From Taibaiella sp041660405 (GTDB lineage Bacteria > Bacteroidota > Bacteroidia > Chitinophagales > Chitinophagaceae): DNA of 64,000 bases. The stretch covers positions 1 through 64,000 of the forward strand of contig JBAZWL010000024.1 of NCBI GenBank assembly GCA_041660405.1, read 5' to 3'. Shown in pieces: positions 51,316 to 59,453 of the stretch. The notes under the pieces are model-generated. The model did not search any database and was not told the DNA's origin. It was given only the letters and a program-made list of their open reading frames with translations. Within the stretch, counting starts at the first letter, position 1. Every line of letters starts with the position of its first letter. A program made the position numbers and the translations under genes.

Positions 51316-52173
51316 TTATCCTAAGTAAGATTTCAATGAACCACTATAACGTGCTTTCTGCAAACGCTTAATAGCACGTTCTTTGATCTGGCGGATACGT
51401 TCTTTAGTAAGATCATATTTCTGTCCTATTTCTTCTACAGAAGGACCACTATCACCTTCCAGTCCAAAATATGCAGAGATTATTTCTGCCTCACGTACAC
51501 TTAATGATTTCAGGATACGTTGGATCTCTGCTTTCAGGGAATCCTTCATTACTGTATCATCCGTATCATTGCTACCTTCCAGCAAATCACCCATCGCTAC
51601 ATCTTCTGCTTCGTGTACCGGTGCATCCAATGAAGTATGACGGGTATTGCTGCTGAATATGTTTGCAATTTCGGTTTCGCTCATTTCAAGAATACTGGCC
51701 AGCTCTTCTGTTGAAGGCTCGCGCTCGTGCTCTTGTTCAAAAGCGATGTATGCTTTGTTGGCTTTGTTATAAGTACCGATCTTATTTTGTGGTAAACGTA
51801 CCAGACGGCCTTGTTCTGCCAATGCCTGCAAGATAGATTGACGGATCCACCAAACAGCATAAGAGATAAATTTAAAACCTTTAGTTTCATCAAAACGCTG
51901 TGCGGCTTTGATCAATCCAAGATTGCCCTCATTGATCAGATCACTAAGGGAAAGACCCTGGTGCTGATACTGCTTGGCTACAGATACGACGAAACGAAGG
52001 TTGGCTTTCACTAATTTTTCCAGTGCACGTTGATCTCCTACGTGAATCTTTTGCGCCAGTGTAGTTTCCTCTTCAGGGGTAATCATAGAAATACGACTGA
52101 TCTCCTGAAGATATTTTTCTACAGCTTGCGAATCACGATTCGTAATCTGAGTAGCAATTTTTAGCTGCCTCAT
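51316..52173 (-). CDS. rpoD: Primary sigma factor RpoD (SigA)
   Basis: 285 residues, the short form typical of Bacteroidota. Regions 1.2 (YLQEISRISMITPEEE), 2 (NEGNLGLIKAAQRFDETKGF, FISYAVWWIRQSILQAL), 3, and 4 (GPSVEEIGQKYDLTKERIRQ) are present; region 1.1 and the non-conserved region are absent. It directs RNA polymerase to TAnnTTTG-type promoters, like those annotated here. Long upstream region at 52174-52633. Confidence 0.96.
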   Translation of the reverse strand: MRQLKIATQITNRDSQAVEKYLQEISRISMITPEEETTLAQKIHVGDQRALEKLVKANLRFVVSVAKQYQHQGLSLSDLINEGNLGLIKAAQRFDETKGFKFISYAVWWIRQSILQALAEQGRLVRLPQNKIGTYNKANKAYIAFEQEHEREPSTEELASILEMSETEIANIFSSNTRHTSLDAPVHEAEDVAMGDLLEGSNDTDDTVMKDSLKAEIQRILKSLSVREAEIISAYFGLEGDSGPSVEEIGQKYDLTKERIRQIKERAIKRLQKARYSGSLKSYLG

Positions 52174-52633
52174 AAATTATGGTATTTTAATTTTTGTTAA
52201 TACTTACTCTTCACTCCGGAAAACCCCACAAGATAATAATATATTTCTTATAAGGAAAGACTATTTTAAAACGGATTTTCGTTGGGTTTAGTTTAACCAT
52301 GCTTGTTAAAAAAATCCTTTTATAAGGTAATGAAATCCCCGCAATAGCCTTAGTTTTCTACACTTCACTATTCATCAAATTTCATACCATAAATCATGTG
52401 TCATGCTTGATTATAGTCAATTTGATGCTCCTAAATAGTTGAAGAATTTATGAAAGGCACTACTATTAAGGGTTTAACAATTTAAAAAATTAACTTTTTG
52501 ATAAGTATTTAATTATTATAAATACGCTGGCTGATGAACTGTCAGTAAAAACCTGTTTAATTAGCATAAAGTAAATAACCTTTCGGCCAAATTGTTACCT
52601 TTGCGCCGGATAAAAAATATTTAAACTCATTTT
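52174..52633. other. Intergenic region with rpoD leader and gcdH promoter
   Basis: 460 bp between divergent genes. TACCTTTG at 52596-52603 is an exact -7 box for gcdH, 31 bp before its ATG. The rest is AT-rich without an open frame, and no clear rpoD promoter or riboswitch was recognised. Confidence 0.45.
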
Positions 52634-53812
52634 ATGTCTCAAGACTTATATCAACATCCTGATTATTACTTATTGGATGAATTGCTGACTGAAGAACACA
52701 AGCTGATCCGTGATTCTGTAAGGGCGTATGTAAAAAAAGAAATTTCCCCGATTATTGAGGATTATGCCCAAAGAGCTGAGTTCCCCAAACAGATCATTAA
52801 AGGACTTGGCGAACAAGGTTGCTTCGGACCTTTCGTTCCTCAAAAGTATGGCGGGGCCGGTCTTGACTATATCTCTTATGGTATTATGATGCAGGAATTA
52901 GAGCGTGGTGATTCCGGCGTTCGTTCCACAGCATCGGTTCAGGGTTCTTTGGTAATGTATCCTATCCTTACTTATGGCAGCGAAGAACAGAAAATGAAAT
53001 ACCTGCCTAAATTGGCTACCGGTGAAATGATGGGTTGCTTCGGACTTACTGAACCGGATCATGGTTCTAACCCCGCGGGCATGTTATCCAATTTTACGGA
53101 TGCCGGAGATCATGTGATCCTGAATGGTTCTAAGATGTGGATTTCCAATGCCCCTTTTGCGGATATCGCAGTGGTTTGGGCTCGTAATCCTGAAGGTAAA
53201 ATACAGGGCCTGATCGTAGAGCGTGGTATGGAAGGTTTTTCTACTCCGGAAACGCATGGTAAATGGAGCCTTCGCGCATCTGCAACTGGTGAGCTGGTTT
53301 TTGATAATGTAAAAGTTCCTAAAGAAAATATATTGCCGGGTGTTACTGGTCTTAAAGGCCCATTGGGTTGCTTAAGCAGTGCACGTTTTGGTATTGCCTG
53401 GGGTGCTTTGGGTGTAGCTATGGATTGTTACGATACTGCATTGCGCTATTCGCAACAACGTATCCAGTTTGATAAGCCTATTGGCGCATTCCAGCTTACA
53501 CAAAAGAAACTTGCTGAAATGATTACGGAAATTACAAAAGGCCAGTTATTGGTATGGCGCTTGGGTGTATTGCGCAGCGAAGGCCGTGCAACGCCGGAAC
53601 AAATTTCTATGGCTAAACGTAACAGCTGCTATGTTGCTGCTACGATTGCCCGTGAAGCACGCCAGATACTAGGTGGAATGGGAATTACTGGCGAATACAG
53701 CATTATGCGTCATATGATGAACATAGAATCTGTGATTACTTACGAAGGTACCCATGATATTCACCTGCTGATAACCGGCCAGGATGTGACTGGATTCAAT
53801 GCTTTCAAATAA
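52634..53812 (+). CDS. gcdH: Glutaryl-CoA dehydrogenase-type acyl-CoA dehydrogenase
   Basis: 392 residues. FAD/substrate regions: CFGLTEPDHGSNPAGM, KMWISNAPFADIAVVWA, and QILGGMGITGEYSIMRHMMN; catalytic base Glu371 in YEGTHDIH. The order and length are those of GcdH, which oxidises and decarboxylates glutaryl-CoA to crotonyl-CoA in lysine/tryptophan breakdown. Strong terminator and a repeat array follow. Confidence 0.9.
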   Translation: MSQDLYQHPDYYLLDELLTEEHKLIRDSVRAYVKKEISPIIEDYAQRAEFPKQIIKGLGEQGCFGPFVPQKYGGAGLDYISYGIMMQELERGDSGVRSTASVQGSLVMYPILTYGSEEQKMKYLPKLATGEMMGCFGLTEPDHGSNPAGMLSNFTDAGDHVILNGSKMWISNAPFADIAVVWARNPEGKIQGLIVERGMEGFSTPETHGKWSLRASATGELVFDNVKVPKENILPGVTGLKGPLGCLSSARFGIAWGALGVAMDCYDTALRYSQQRIQFDKPIGAFQLTQKKLAEMITEITKGQLLVWRLGVLRSEGRATPEQISMAKRNSCYVAATIAREARQILGGMGITGEYSIMRHMMNIESVITYEGTHDIHLLITGQDVTGFNAFK

Positions 53813-53833
53813 ATTGATGTAGCATGAACTTGA

Positions 53834-53889
53834 GATAAAGGAAAGAAGTCAAGTTTTTAAAACTTGACTTCTTTCCTTTATCTTTTTTA
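53834..53889 (+). terminator. gcdH terminator with perfect 24-bp arms
   Basis: Arms 53834-53857 and 53859-53882 are exactly complementary around a single base (53858), followed by TTTTTT. An unusually long, perfect stem, 22 nt after the gcdH stop. Confidence 0.88.
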
Positions 53890-53905
53890 TTAGTCGTGGT
53901 ATTGT

Positions 53906-54158
53906 GCAGCAGTTGTTAATTATAGCGTAGCAGCAGCTAAGTATAATGTAGAAACCGCTAATTATAATGTAGCAGACGCTAAGTATAACGTAGAAACCGC
54001 TAATTATAATGTAGCAGACGCTAAGTATAAGATAGAAATCGCTAAGTATAACGTAGCAGACGCTAAGTATAAGATAGAAATCGCTAAGTATAACGTAGCA
54101 GCACACAATTATAATGTAGTGGCTGTGATGTATAGCATAGCAATAGAAAAGTAAAAAG
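53906..54158. repeat. 21-bp tandem array with 42-bp higher-order period
   Basis: Twelve units, of which eleven are exactly 21 bp (53928-54158) plus a first, 22-bp unit (53906-53927). Core CGCTAAGTATAA. Units alternate between a TAGCAGAC and a TAGAAA type, and 54012-54053 is repeated exactly at 54054-54095, so expansion occurred in 42-bp steps. The plus-strand frame from 53894 to the TAA at 54155-54157 is open and reads heptads such as ADAKYNV and ETANYNV, but it has no ATG, GTG or TTG start. A minus-strand frame is also open. It is either a decayed coding repeat or a noncoding satellite. Confidence 0.85.
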
Positions 54159-54199
54159 GTCGTGTCGCGGTATTCCTTATTACCGGCATGACCTTTTTT
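54153..54199 (-). terminator. Terminator of the sugar transferase operon
   Basis: AAAAAGGTC (54153-54161) pairs with GACCTTTTT (54190-54198), with further inner pairing (GGTA with TACC); on the minus strand it ends in T5, 39 nt after the transferase stop. The inner segments resemble the REP-like palindromes of the island. Confidence 0.7.
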
Positions 54200-54237
54200 G
54201 TTGTGGTTTGCTTTTAAATGAGGATTCGGTAGTTTTT

Positions 54238-55668
54238 CTATTTCCCCCGGCCTTGTAACAGTACCCTGAGCGTATAGATCATAATTTTGATATCGAGCGC
54301 TATCGAACAGTTTTCGATATACAATAGATCATATTTCATCCGTTCAACCATCTGGTCTACATTTTCAGCATAGCCATATTGAACCATTCCCCAGGAGGTG
54401 ATTCCTGGTTTTACGCGATGCAGATATTTGTAGTGTGGGTGCGTTGAAATAATTTTATCAATAAAGAATTTTCGTTCCGGTCTTGGTCCTACTAACGACA
54501 TTTCGCCTTTAAGAATATTGATAAACTGCGGTAATTCATCAATACGCCATTTGCGCATAATCCTTCCCCATGTGGTAATACGTTTATCATCATCACTGCT
54601 CAATGCTGGCCCGCCTTCTTCTGCATTCAGGTACATCGACCTGAATTTATAAATATAGAAAGGGCGACCAAATAAGCCGACACGTTCCTGTTTATAAATT
54701 ACTGGCCCGGCCGACGATAACTTCACTTTAATAGCTGCAAAAAGATAAACAGGAGATAAAATAGTGAGGCTTAGCAGGGCTACAAAAATATCTATCACTC
54801 TTTTACACACCTTCTGCCAGTCGGGCAGCAGTTCGGGGTGAATGCTGATCAATACCGGAGCGTACACATTGTCTATCCGTACCGATCCTGAAATGATATC
54901 ATACAGATCGGGTAGTACTTTAATAATAAGCGGGCTGTAGCTTAACCTTGTAAGGATATGTTCCAGCTTTTTATGTTCATTGGATTCTACTGCTATTACT
55001 ACTTCTTCGATATTGTATTCTTCAATTACTTGTTCCAGGTTTTCTATGCTTCCCAATTCCGGCACATTAGGAATGTTAAGGGGTACTACATTCCTATCTG
55101 CGCTTACAAATCCTTTTACCACATTGCCCAGTACATGCGGGTTGTTTTTTATTTCATGATATACTTTTGTGGCTTTGCCATTGCCGCCTACTATCAGGGT
55201 ATTATAGCCAACTTTGCCGCTTAGCAAATCCAGTTTTATCTTGTAAAGCCATACCAGTCTTGATATAAGCAGAAAGGTAGTGTGCGTGAGGAAATACCAT
55301 AAGGTTATTTCAAAAAAGTACTGGAAGTCCCCGGTATCATTGGAGAAAGCTATCATGCCAACCAGTAATGCACCAATTATAGAAATGATAATGCTCCGAT
55401 ATATTTCCAGTAAGCGCGACTTTCGGTATAAATCAAAATATGCACCGGACAGATAATGTAAAAATGTCCAGAACGAAGGGATGAGCAAAAAGGAAATAAT
55501 ATAATCCCTCGAAGTCCAGTTGCGCTCATTAGGATAAGTGGTAGGGAATGCTTCGTGTAGTATGTGTTGGCGGTATATCCAAAAGAATAACCATGCAGCA
55601 ATAGCTGTAAGGTAATCCAGAATTATCAGGGTGATAATTGCTTTTCTTTTGGCCTTCGGTAAATTCAT
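54238..55668 (-). CDS. Polyprenyl-phosphate sugar-1-phosphate transferase (WcaJ/WbaP type)
   Basis: 476 residues. N-terminal membrane part with four to five helices (about 10-140), a Rossmann-like CoA-binding-like domain (TLIVGGNGKATKVY), then the catalytic bacterial sugar transferase domain with KRVIDIFVALLSLTILSPVYL, QERVGLFGRPFYIYKFRSM, and GEMSLVGPRPE. Transfers a hexose-1-phosphate to undecaprenyl phosphate to start exopolysaccharide synthesis. The gene after it on the opposite side is a Gfo/Idh/MocA oxidoreductase 61 bp upstream, likely the same operon. Confidence 0.94.
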   Translation of the reverse strand: MNLPKAKRKAIITLIILDYLTAIAAWLFFWIYRQHILHEAFPTTYPNERNWTSRDYIISFLLIPSFWTFLHYLSGAYFDLYRKSRLLEIYRSIIISIIGALLVGMIAFSNDTGDFQYFFEITLWYFLTHTTFLLISRLVWLYKIKLDLLSGKVGYNTLIVGGNGKATKVYHEIKNNPHVLGNVVKGFVSADRNVVPLNIPNVPELGSIENLEQVIEEYNIEEVVIAVESNEHKKLEHILTRLSYSPLIIKVLPDLYDIISGSVRIDNVYAPVLISIHPELLPDWQKVCKRVIDIFVALLSLTILSPVYLFAAIKVKLSSAGPVIYKQERVGLFGRPFYIYKFRSMYLNAEEGGPALSSDDDKRITTWGRIMRKWRIDELPQFINILKGEMSLVGPRPERKFFIDKIISTHPHYKYLHRVKPGITSWGMVQYGYAENVDQMVERMKYDLLYIENCSIALDIKIMIYTLRVLLQGRGK

Positions 55669-55729
55669 TATTCTTTTGCTGGTCTGCCCCTTGGTTTTTT
55701 ACTCTTGGTTTTACGGTCTTTTATTCGTT

Positions 55730-56731
55730 TCAAGCCTGATTATTCTCATTGTTTTCTGGATTCATCTGGATGATCATTTTCTGCAAAATCTGATGCGCTA
55801 CATCCATTGCATGAAGTCCATCGTATACAGTCACTGTTACCGGTTTATCCTGAAGCACAGAGAGTGCAAAATCTGCCAATTCCTCTTTTATGGAATTAAC
55901 CGGTTTAATATTTGGTGTATCTATAGAAATGATCTTTTGAGTGCCATCTCCCAATTCTATAGGGAAATCAAAAAAGCCTTTTTCCTCCTGTTCACCTTTC
56001 AATCTGATGACTTCTGTTTTTTTATCCAGAAAGTCAATGCCTATATAAGCGTCGCGTTGAAACAGACGCATCTTTCTCATTTTCTTTAACGATATCCGGC
56101 TGGCAGTTAGGTTGGCTACACATCCATTATCAAATTCAATCCTTGCATTGGCAATATCTGCAGTATCGCTGATCACCGCTACGCCACTGGCTGAAATACG
56201 ACGTACCGGCGATTTTACAAGATGAAGGATAATGTCAATATCATGAATCATCAGATCCAGAATCACGGCCACATCTGTACCTCGCGGATTAAACTGTGCA
56301 AGCCGGTGCGTTTCAATAAACATAGGTTCCAGCTTACGGTTCCGTAAGGCAAGCATTGCAGGATTATAGCGTTCCACATGGCCTATCTGACACTTCACAT
56401 TAGCCTCCGATACCAGCTTTACCAGTTCCCTGGCTTCAGCCATGGTATGCGTCATTGGTTTCTCTATAAATAAATGACGAGATTGCAGCAGACAAGCTTT
56501 GGCTATTTCAAAATGAGAGGTAGTATTGGTAACAATATCTAATGCATCGGATGCGGCTATAAGTGCTTCAGGATCAGTATACCGCTTAATGTGGTATTGG
56601 GTAATTGTGGTGGCTGCATTATCATCATTTGGGTCAAAAAAACCAACCAGTGTTACTCCCGGTATTTCCAGCCATTGCTGTATATGTATTTTACCGAGAT
56701 GCCCTGCACCAAAAACGCCGACTTTAAGCAT
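55730..56731 (-). CDS. Gfo/Idh/MocA-family oxidoreductase
   Basis: 333 residues. Rossmann motif GVFGAGHLGKIHI, catalytic-type motif EKPMTH and the second domain with an HDIDIILHL segment and QIGHVERYNP. NAD(P)-dependent oxidoreductase of sugar derivatives, plausibly making a nucleotide sugar for the exopolysaccharide of the neighbouring transferase. First gene of this unit, divergent from guaD. Confidence 0.9.
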   Translation of the reverse strand: MLKVGVFGAGHLGKIHIQQWLEIPGVTLVGFFDPNDDNAATTITQYHIKRYTDPEALIAASDALDIVTNTTSHFEIAKACLLQSRHLFIEKPMTHTMAEARELVKLVSEANVKCQIGHVERYNPAMLALRNRKLEPMFIETHRLAQFNPRGTDVAVILDLMIHDIDIILHLVKSPVRRISASGVAVISDTADIANARIEFDNGCVANLTASRISLKKMRKMRLFQRDAYIGIDFLDKKTEVIRLKGEQEEKGFFDFPIELGDGTQKIISIDTPNIKPVNSIKEELADFALSVLQDKPVTVTVYDGLHAMDVAHQILQKMIIQMNPENNENNQA

Positions 56732-56842
56732 GTATGTGATTCTCTGAACGTTATTTTTATATTACGTTTGCAAAATAAGATAAATACCCCAAAGCGGACT
56801 AAGTTTGACCTGTATAATTTTACCAATCCTTAAGAGAAATAT

Positions 56843-57316
56843 ATGAATGAAGCACAAAAATTTATGGATGAAGCTGTTCATTTGAGCAAGCGATATATGG
56901 AACAGGGGAGTGGTGGCCCCTTTGGCTGTGTCATTGTAAAAGACGGCGTAATTGTAGGACGTGGCTGGAATAATGTGCTTGCAGGCAATGATCCTACTGC
57001 ACACGCCGAGGTAATGGCCATCAGAGATGCATGCAAAATATTGGGTACTTACCAACTTTCAGGTTGCGACATTTATACTTCCTGCGAGCCTTGTCCTATG
57101 TGTATGGGTGCTATTTACTGGGCCAGACCTGATAAAGTGTATTATGCCAATACCCGCCATGATGCGGCCGATACCGGTTTTGATGATTCCTTTATTTATA
57201 ATGAGCTGGTTTTGCCTTTAGAGCAAAGACACATTCCTATGATCGCTTTGGATAAAACGAAAGCGCTGGAAGTATTTCGCTTATGGTTGGAAAAAGAAGA
57301 GCGGGAACAGTATTGA
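56843..57316 (+). CDS. guaD: Guanine deaminase (cytidine-deaminase superfamily)
   Basis: 157 residues. Zinc site His54-Ala-Glu56 (PTAHAEVMAI) and Cys84/Cys87 in TSCEPCPMCMGAIYWARP. The C-terminal ADTGFDDSFIYNEL and closing Tyr match Bacillus GuaD closely. Converts guanine to xanthine in purine salvage. Ends at a palindromic repeat region shared with the convergent MaoC gene. Confidence 0.92.
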   Translation: MNEAQKFMDEAVHLSKRYMEQGSGGPFGCVIVKDGVIVGRGWNNVLAGNDPTAHAEVMAIRDACKILGTYQLSGCDIYTSCEPCPMCMGAIYWARPDKVYYANTRHDAADTGFDDSFIYNELVLPLEQRHIPMIALDKTKALEVFRLWLEKEEREQY

Positions 57317-57319
57317 TTT

Positions 57320-57403
57320 GTTGATCTCTGATGTATGATTTGCAGATGTCTGAGATCAACGCTGTATATTAAATCATACATCGACACATCAGACATCAGA
57401 GAT
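57320..57403. repeat. Nested inverted repeats between guaD and the MaoC gene
   Basis: Three pairings coexist: GTTGATCTC (57320-57328) with GAGATCAAC (57352-57360); ATCTCTGATG (57324-57333) with CATCAGAGAT (57394-57403); and GATGTATGATTT (57330-57341) with AAATCATACATC (57371-57382). They suggest alternative folds; the unit GATGTCTGA recurs. Probably an intergenic repeat acting as a terminator for both genes. Confidence 0.6.
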
Positions 57404-57409
57404 TAAAAT

Positions 57410-57820
57410 TTACCAAACGTATTGTTTTTTATTCATCAGCATAGCTTCAGCAGCAATAGTCTGATCGCCGGAAGCAACATCATAAACGCTGCATTCATAA
57501 ATGATCCTGTTTTTATCTGGGAAAATTTCTTTAACCTTTACCACTGCTTCATATTCCTGATCGGCAAACATAGGTTTAAGCCATTTAATACTTTGGCTCA
57601 TATAGATGTGGCCATCAGCATACCATAACGATCCAAATATTTTAGTGAATACACTGGCACCCAGGAATCCATGAATAATATTGCGGCCAAACATGCTTTC
57701 TTTGCCTGCCTGGGGATCAATGTGCAATGGATTGGTATCGCCGCTTACACGTGCATAGTCATCAACATCTTGTTGGGTATAGCTGAATTTGTGACGGAAT
57801 TCGTCTCCGATTTTTAGCAT
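57410..57820 (-). CDS. MaoC-like (R)-hydratase/dehydratase
   Basis: 136 residues, hotdog fold. The hydratase motif is YARVSGDTNPLHID with catalytic Asp28 and His33, followed by GRNIIHGFLGAS. Likely hydrates enoyl-CoA or (R)-3-hydroxyacyl substrates. Single gene, convergent with guaD. Confidence 0.92.
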   Translation of the reverse strand: MLKIGDEFRHKFSYTQQDVDDYARVSGDTNPLHIDPQAGKESMFGRNIIHGFLGASVFTKIFGSLWYADGHIYMSQSIKWLKPMFADQEYEAVVKVKEIFPDKNRIIYECSVYDVASGDQTIAAEAMLMNKKQYVW

Positions 57821-57964
57821 AAAAGTTGTTTTACAAGGTTGTAATATATTATCCTCTAAGTAAAGGAATTGTTTTTTATCAGCAAAAAATAATGAGGAAT
57901 AATAATATAAACCGGAAAAATTTTACTAAGGATTCTTGCTGACAATTTATTTTCTAAAAGAAAA

Positions 57965-57992
57965 AGCCACATAACCGAAAGGTTATGTGGCT
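57965..57992 (-). terminator. Terminator of the PQQ-propeller gene
   Basis: AGCCACATAACC (57965-57976) and GGTTATGTGGCT (57981-57992), loop GAAA, followed on the minus strand by TTTT-rich sequence. Confidence 0.88.
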
Positions 57993-58012
57993 CCGATATT
58001 TTCAAAAAAAAA

Positions 58013-59167
58013 TTAGTATTTATAATCTCCGCTAATGGAAGGAACGTAAGCGCCGCCTACAGTATCTATTATAGGCGAAGTTGCCATCTGGCCATTTATA
58101 TTTACCGGGAAAATTTTCTGCGAACCATCTGCAGCGTCAAGCCTGTACAGGTTCTTATCATAACTTCCGAAGTAAACATCTCCTTTGTACAGTAATGGTG
58201 AAGATTTAACCAATCCGCCTGTAAGCATTTTCCATTTTACAGTTCCATCAATGATGTCTACACAATACATGTTGCCATCATAGCTACCAAAGTAAACGTT
58301 CTGGTTGAACACAGCAGGAGAAGATTGGATGATATCGCCGGTTAATACTTTCCAACGTATTAATCCTGTAGCAGAATCTACAGAGTAGAAGTTACGGTCA
58401 TTACTTCCAACCAATACGTTACCGCCAATCTGGATAGGGGAGCTCCGTACTTGTCCGGCAGTGGTAAAGCTCCATTTTTCCGTACCATCAACAGTTTTTA
58501 TAGCATACAATTTACCATTGTCATTACCAACGTAAACAAAGCTGTCATTCACAACACAAGGGCTGGAATAAAACGCACCGGCATCAACAGGTGTAAACGA
58601 CCATATTTGTGTAAGATCAGGTGCAAGGGCAACAACATTATTATTCATGCCGGATACAAAAATAGCTTTGCTCTGGCCTCCGGCAATGTTATGTAAGGCT
58701 GGTGAAGACATAATATTGCCACCCATATCAAAGGGAGCAATTGTAGGCAAGTCAGCTAAAGAGTTTGGATCAAGAGCATATAATTTGGTACCGGCGGCAA
58801 CAAGCAATGTTCCATCTCTCATGATGGGCGTACCTTCTATAGGTGCAGCAAAATTACGGCTGGTAATTTCTTTACCGTATTGCACGTCTATTTTATAAAG
58901 CTGGCCGGCTGTTGTAGCAACGTACACCATCTTATTAAACAGCATAGGTGTAGCATGTACTTCACCTTGTACAGGAAATTTCCATTTGCGTTCTCCGGAG
59001 ATAGGATCAAGGGCGTAAACGATCTGGTTATTGCTGCTTACGAAAAGCGTTTTGGAATAAACATCGGGAAAGGGCAGATCGGAACTGTAATCTTTACAGG
59101 AAGTTAAGCCTGACAAAGTGATAACTGCCGATGCGGCTAATACCCAGTAGTGTTTACGTAGATTCAT
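58013..59167 (-). CDS. PQQ-like beta-propeller lipoprotein (BamB-like)
   Basis: 384 residues. Lipoprotein signal ending LSGLTSC (Cys24). The rest is about eight blade repeats of the PQQ/BamB type, each with a DG(T/L)..KW.. edge and a VYFGSYDGNMYCVD-like strand. Predicted on the outer-membrane inner leaflet or surface. It may act like BamB in outer-membrane protein assembly, but the family is broad. Monocistronic. Confidence 0.88.
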   Translation of the reverse strand: MNLRKHYWVLAASAVITLSGLTSCKDYSSDLPFPDVYSKTLFVSSNNQIVYALDPISGERKWKFPVQGEVHATPMLFNKMVYVATTAGQLYKIDVQYGKEITSRNFAAPIEGTPIMRDGTLLVAAGTKLYALDPNSLADLPTIAPFDMGGNIMSSPALHNIAGGQSKAIFVSGMNNNVVALAPDLTQIWSFTPVDAGAFYSSPCVVNDSFVYVGNDNGKLYAIKTVDGTEKWSFTTAGQVRSSPIQIGGNVLVGSNDRNFYSVDSATGLIRWKVLTGDIIQSSPAVFNQNVYFGSYDGNMYCVDIIDGTVKWKMLTGGLVKSSPLLYKGDVYFGSYDKNLYRLDAADGSQKIFPVNINGQMATSPIIDTVGGAYVPSISGDYKY

Positions 59168-59389
59168 TCTATATATTGGTTTTACTCAAAATAATTGCTC
59201 ACAATAATAAGCATTCTATTTCTATTATACAAAGACGGAGGGATTATTTTTTGTGTTGGGTTTGCCACGTAAGAAGAACCTGTACCTGGTATGCAGTAAT
59301 GATCTGTAAAATGTCTTATAAAAAAGGCTCATGCTTAACTTCTCTAAAGGTTTAAACTTTAGAAAAGCTTTGATATTCCTTAAATAAAA

Positions 59390-59424
59390 AACAGAGGCCA
59401 TCTGATATTTAGATAGCCTCTGTT
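59390..59424 (-). terminator. Terminator of the PKD protein gene
   Basis: ACAGAGGC (59391-59398) and GCCTCTGT (59416-59423), with inner ATCT/AGAT pairing; T-rich on the minus strand, 29 nt past the stop. Confidence 0.75.
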
Positions 59425-59453
59425 CACTCCTGCAAGAGTGCAGTATTGGTATA

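Noticed and set aside
53849..54106. 85-aa hydrophobic reading frame on the minus strand
   Set aside because: It is a by-product of the 21-bp repeat and the terminator palindrome; no RBS and no plausible leader.
55631..56089. 152-aa plus-strand frame opposite the oxidoreductase
   Set aside because: Antisense shadow rich in Phe/Cys/Ile; the minus-strand gene is intact and recognisable.
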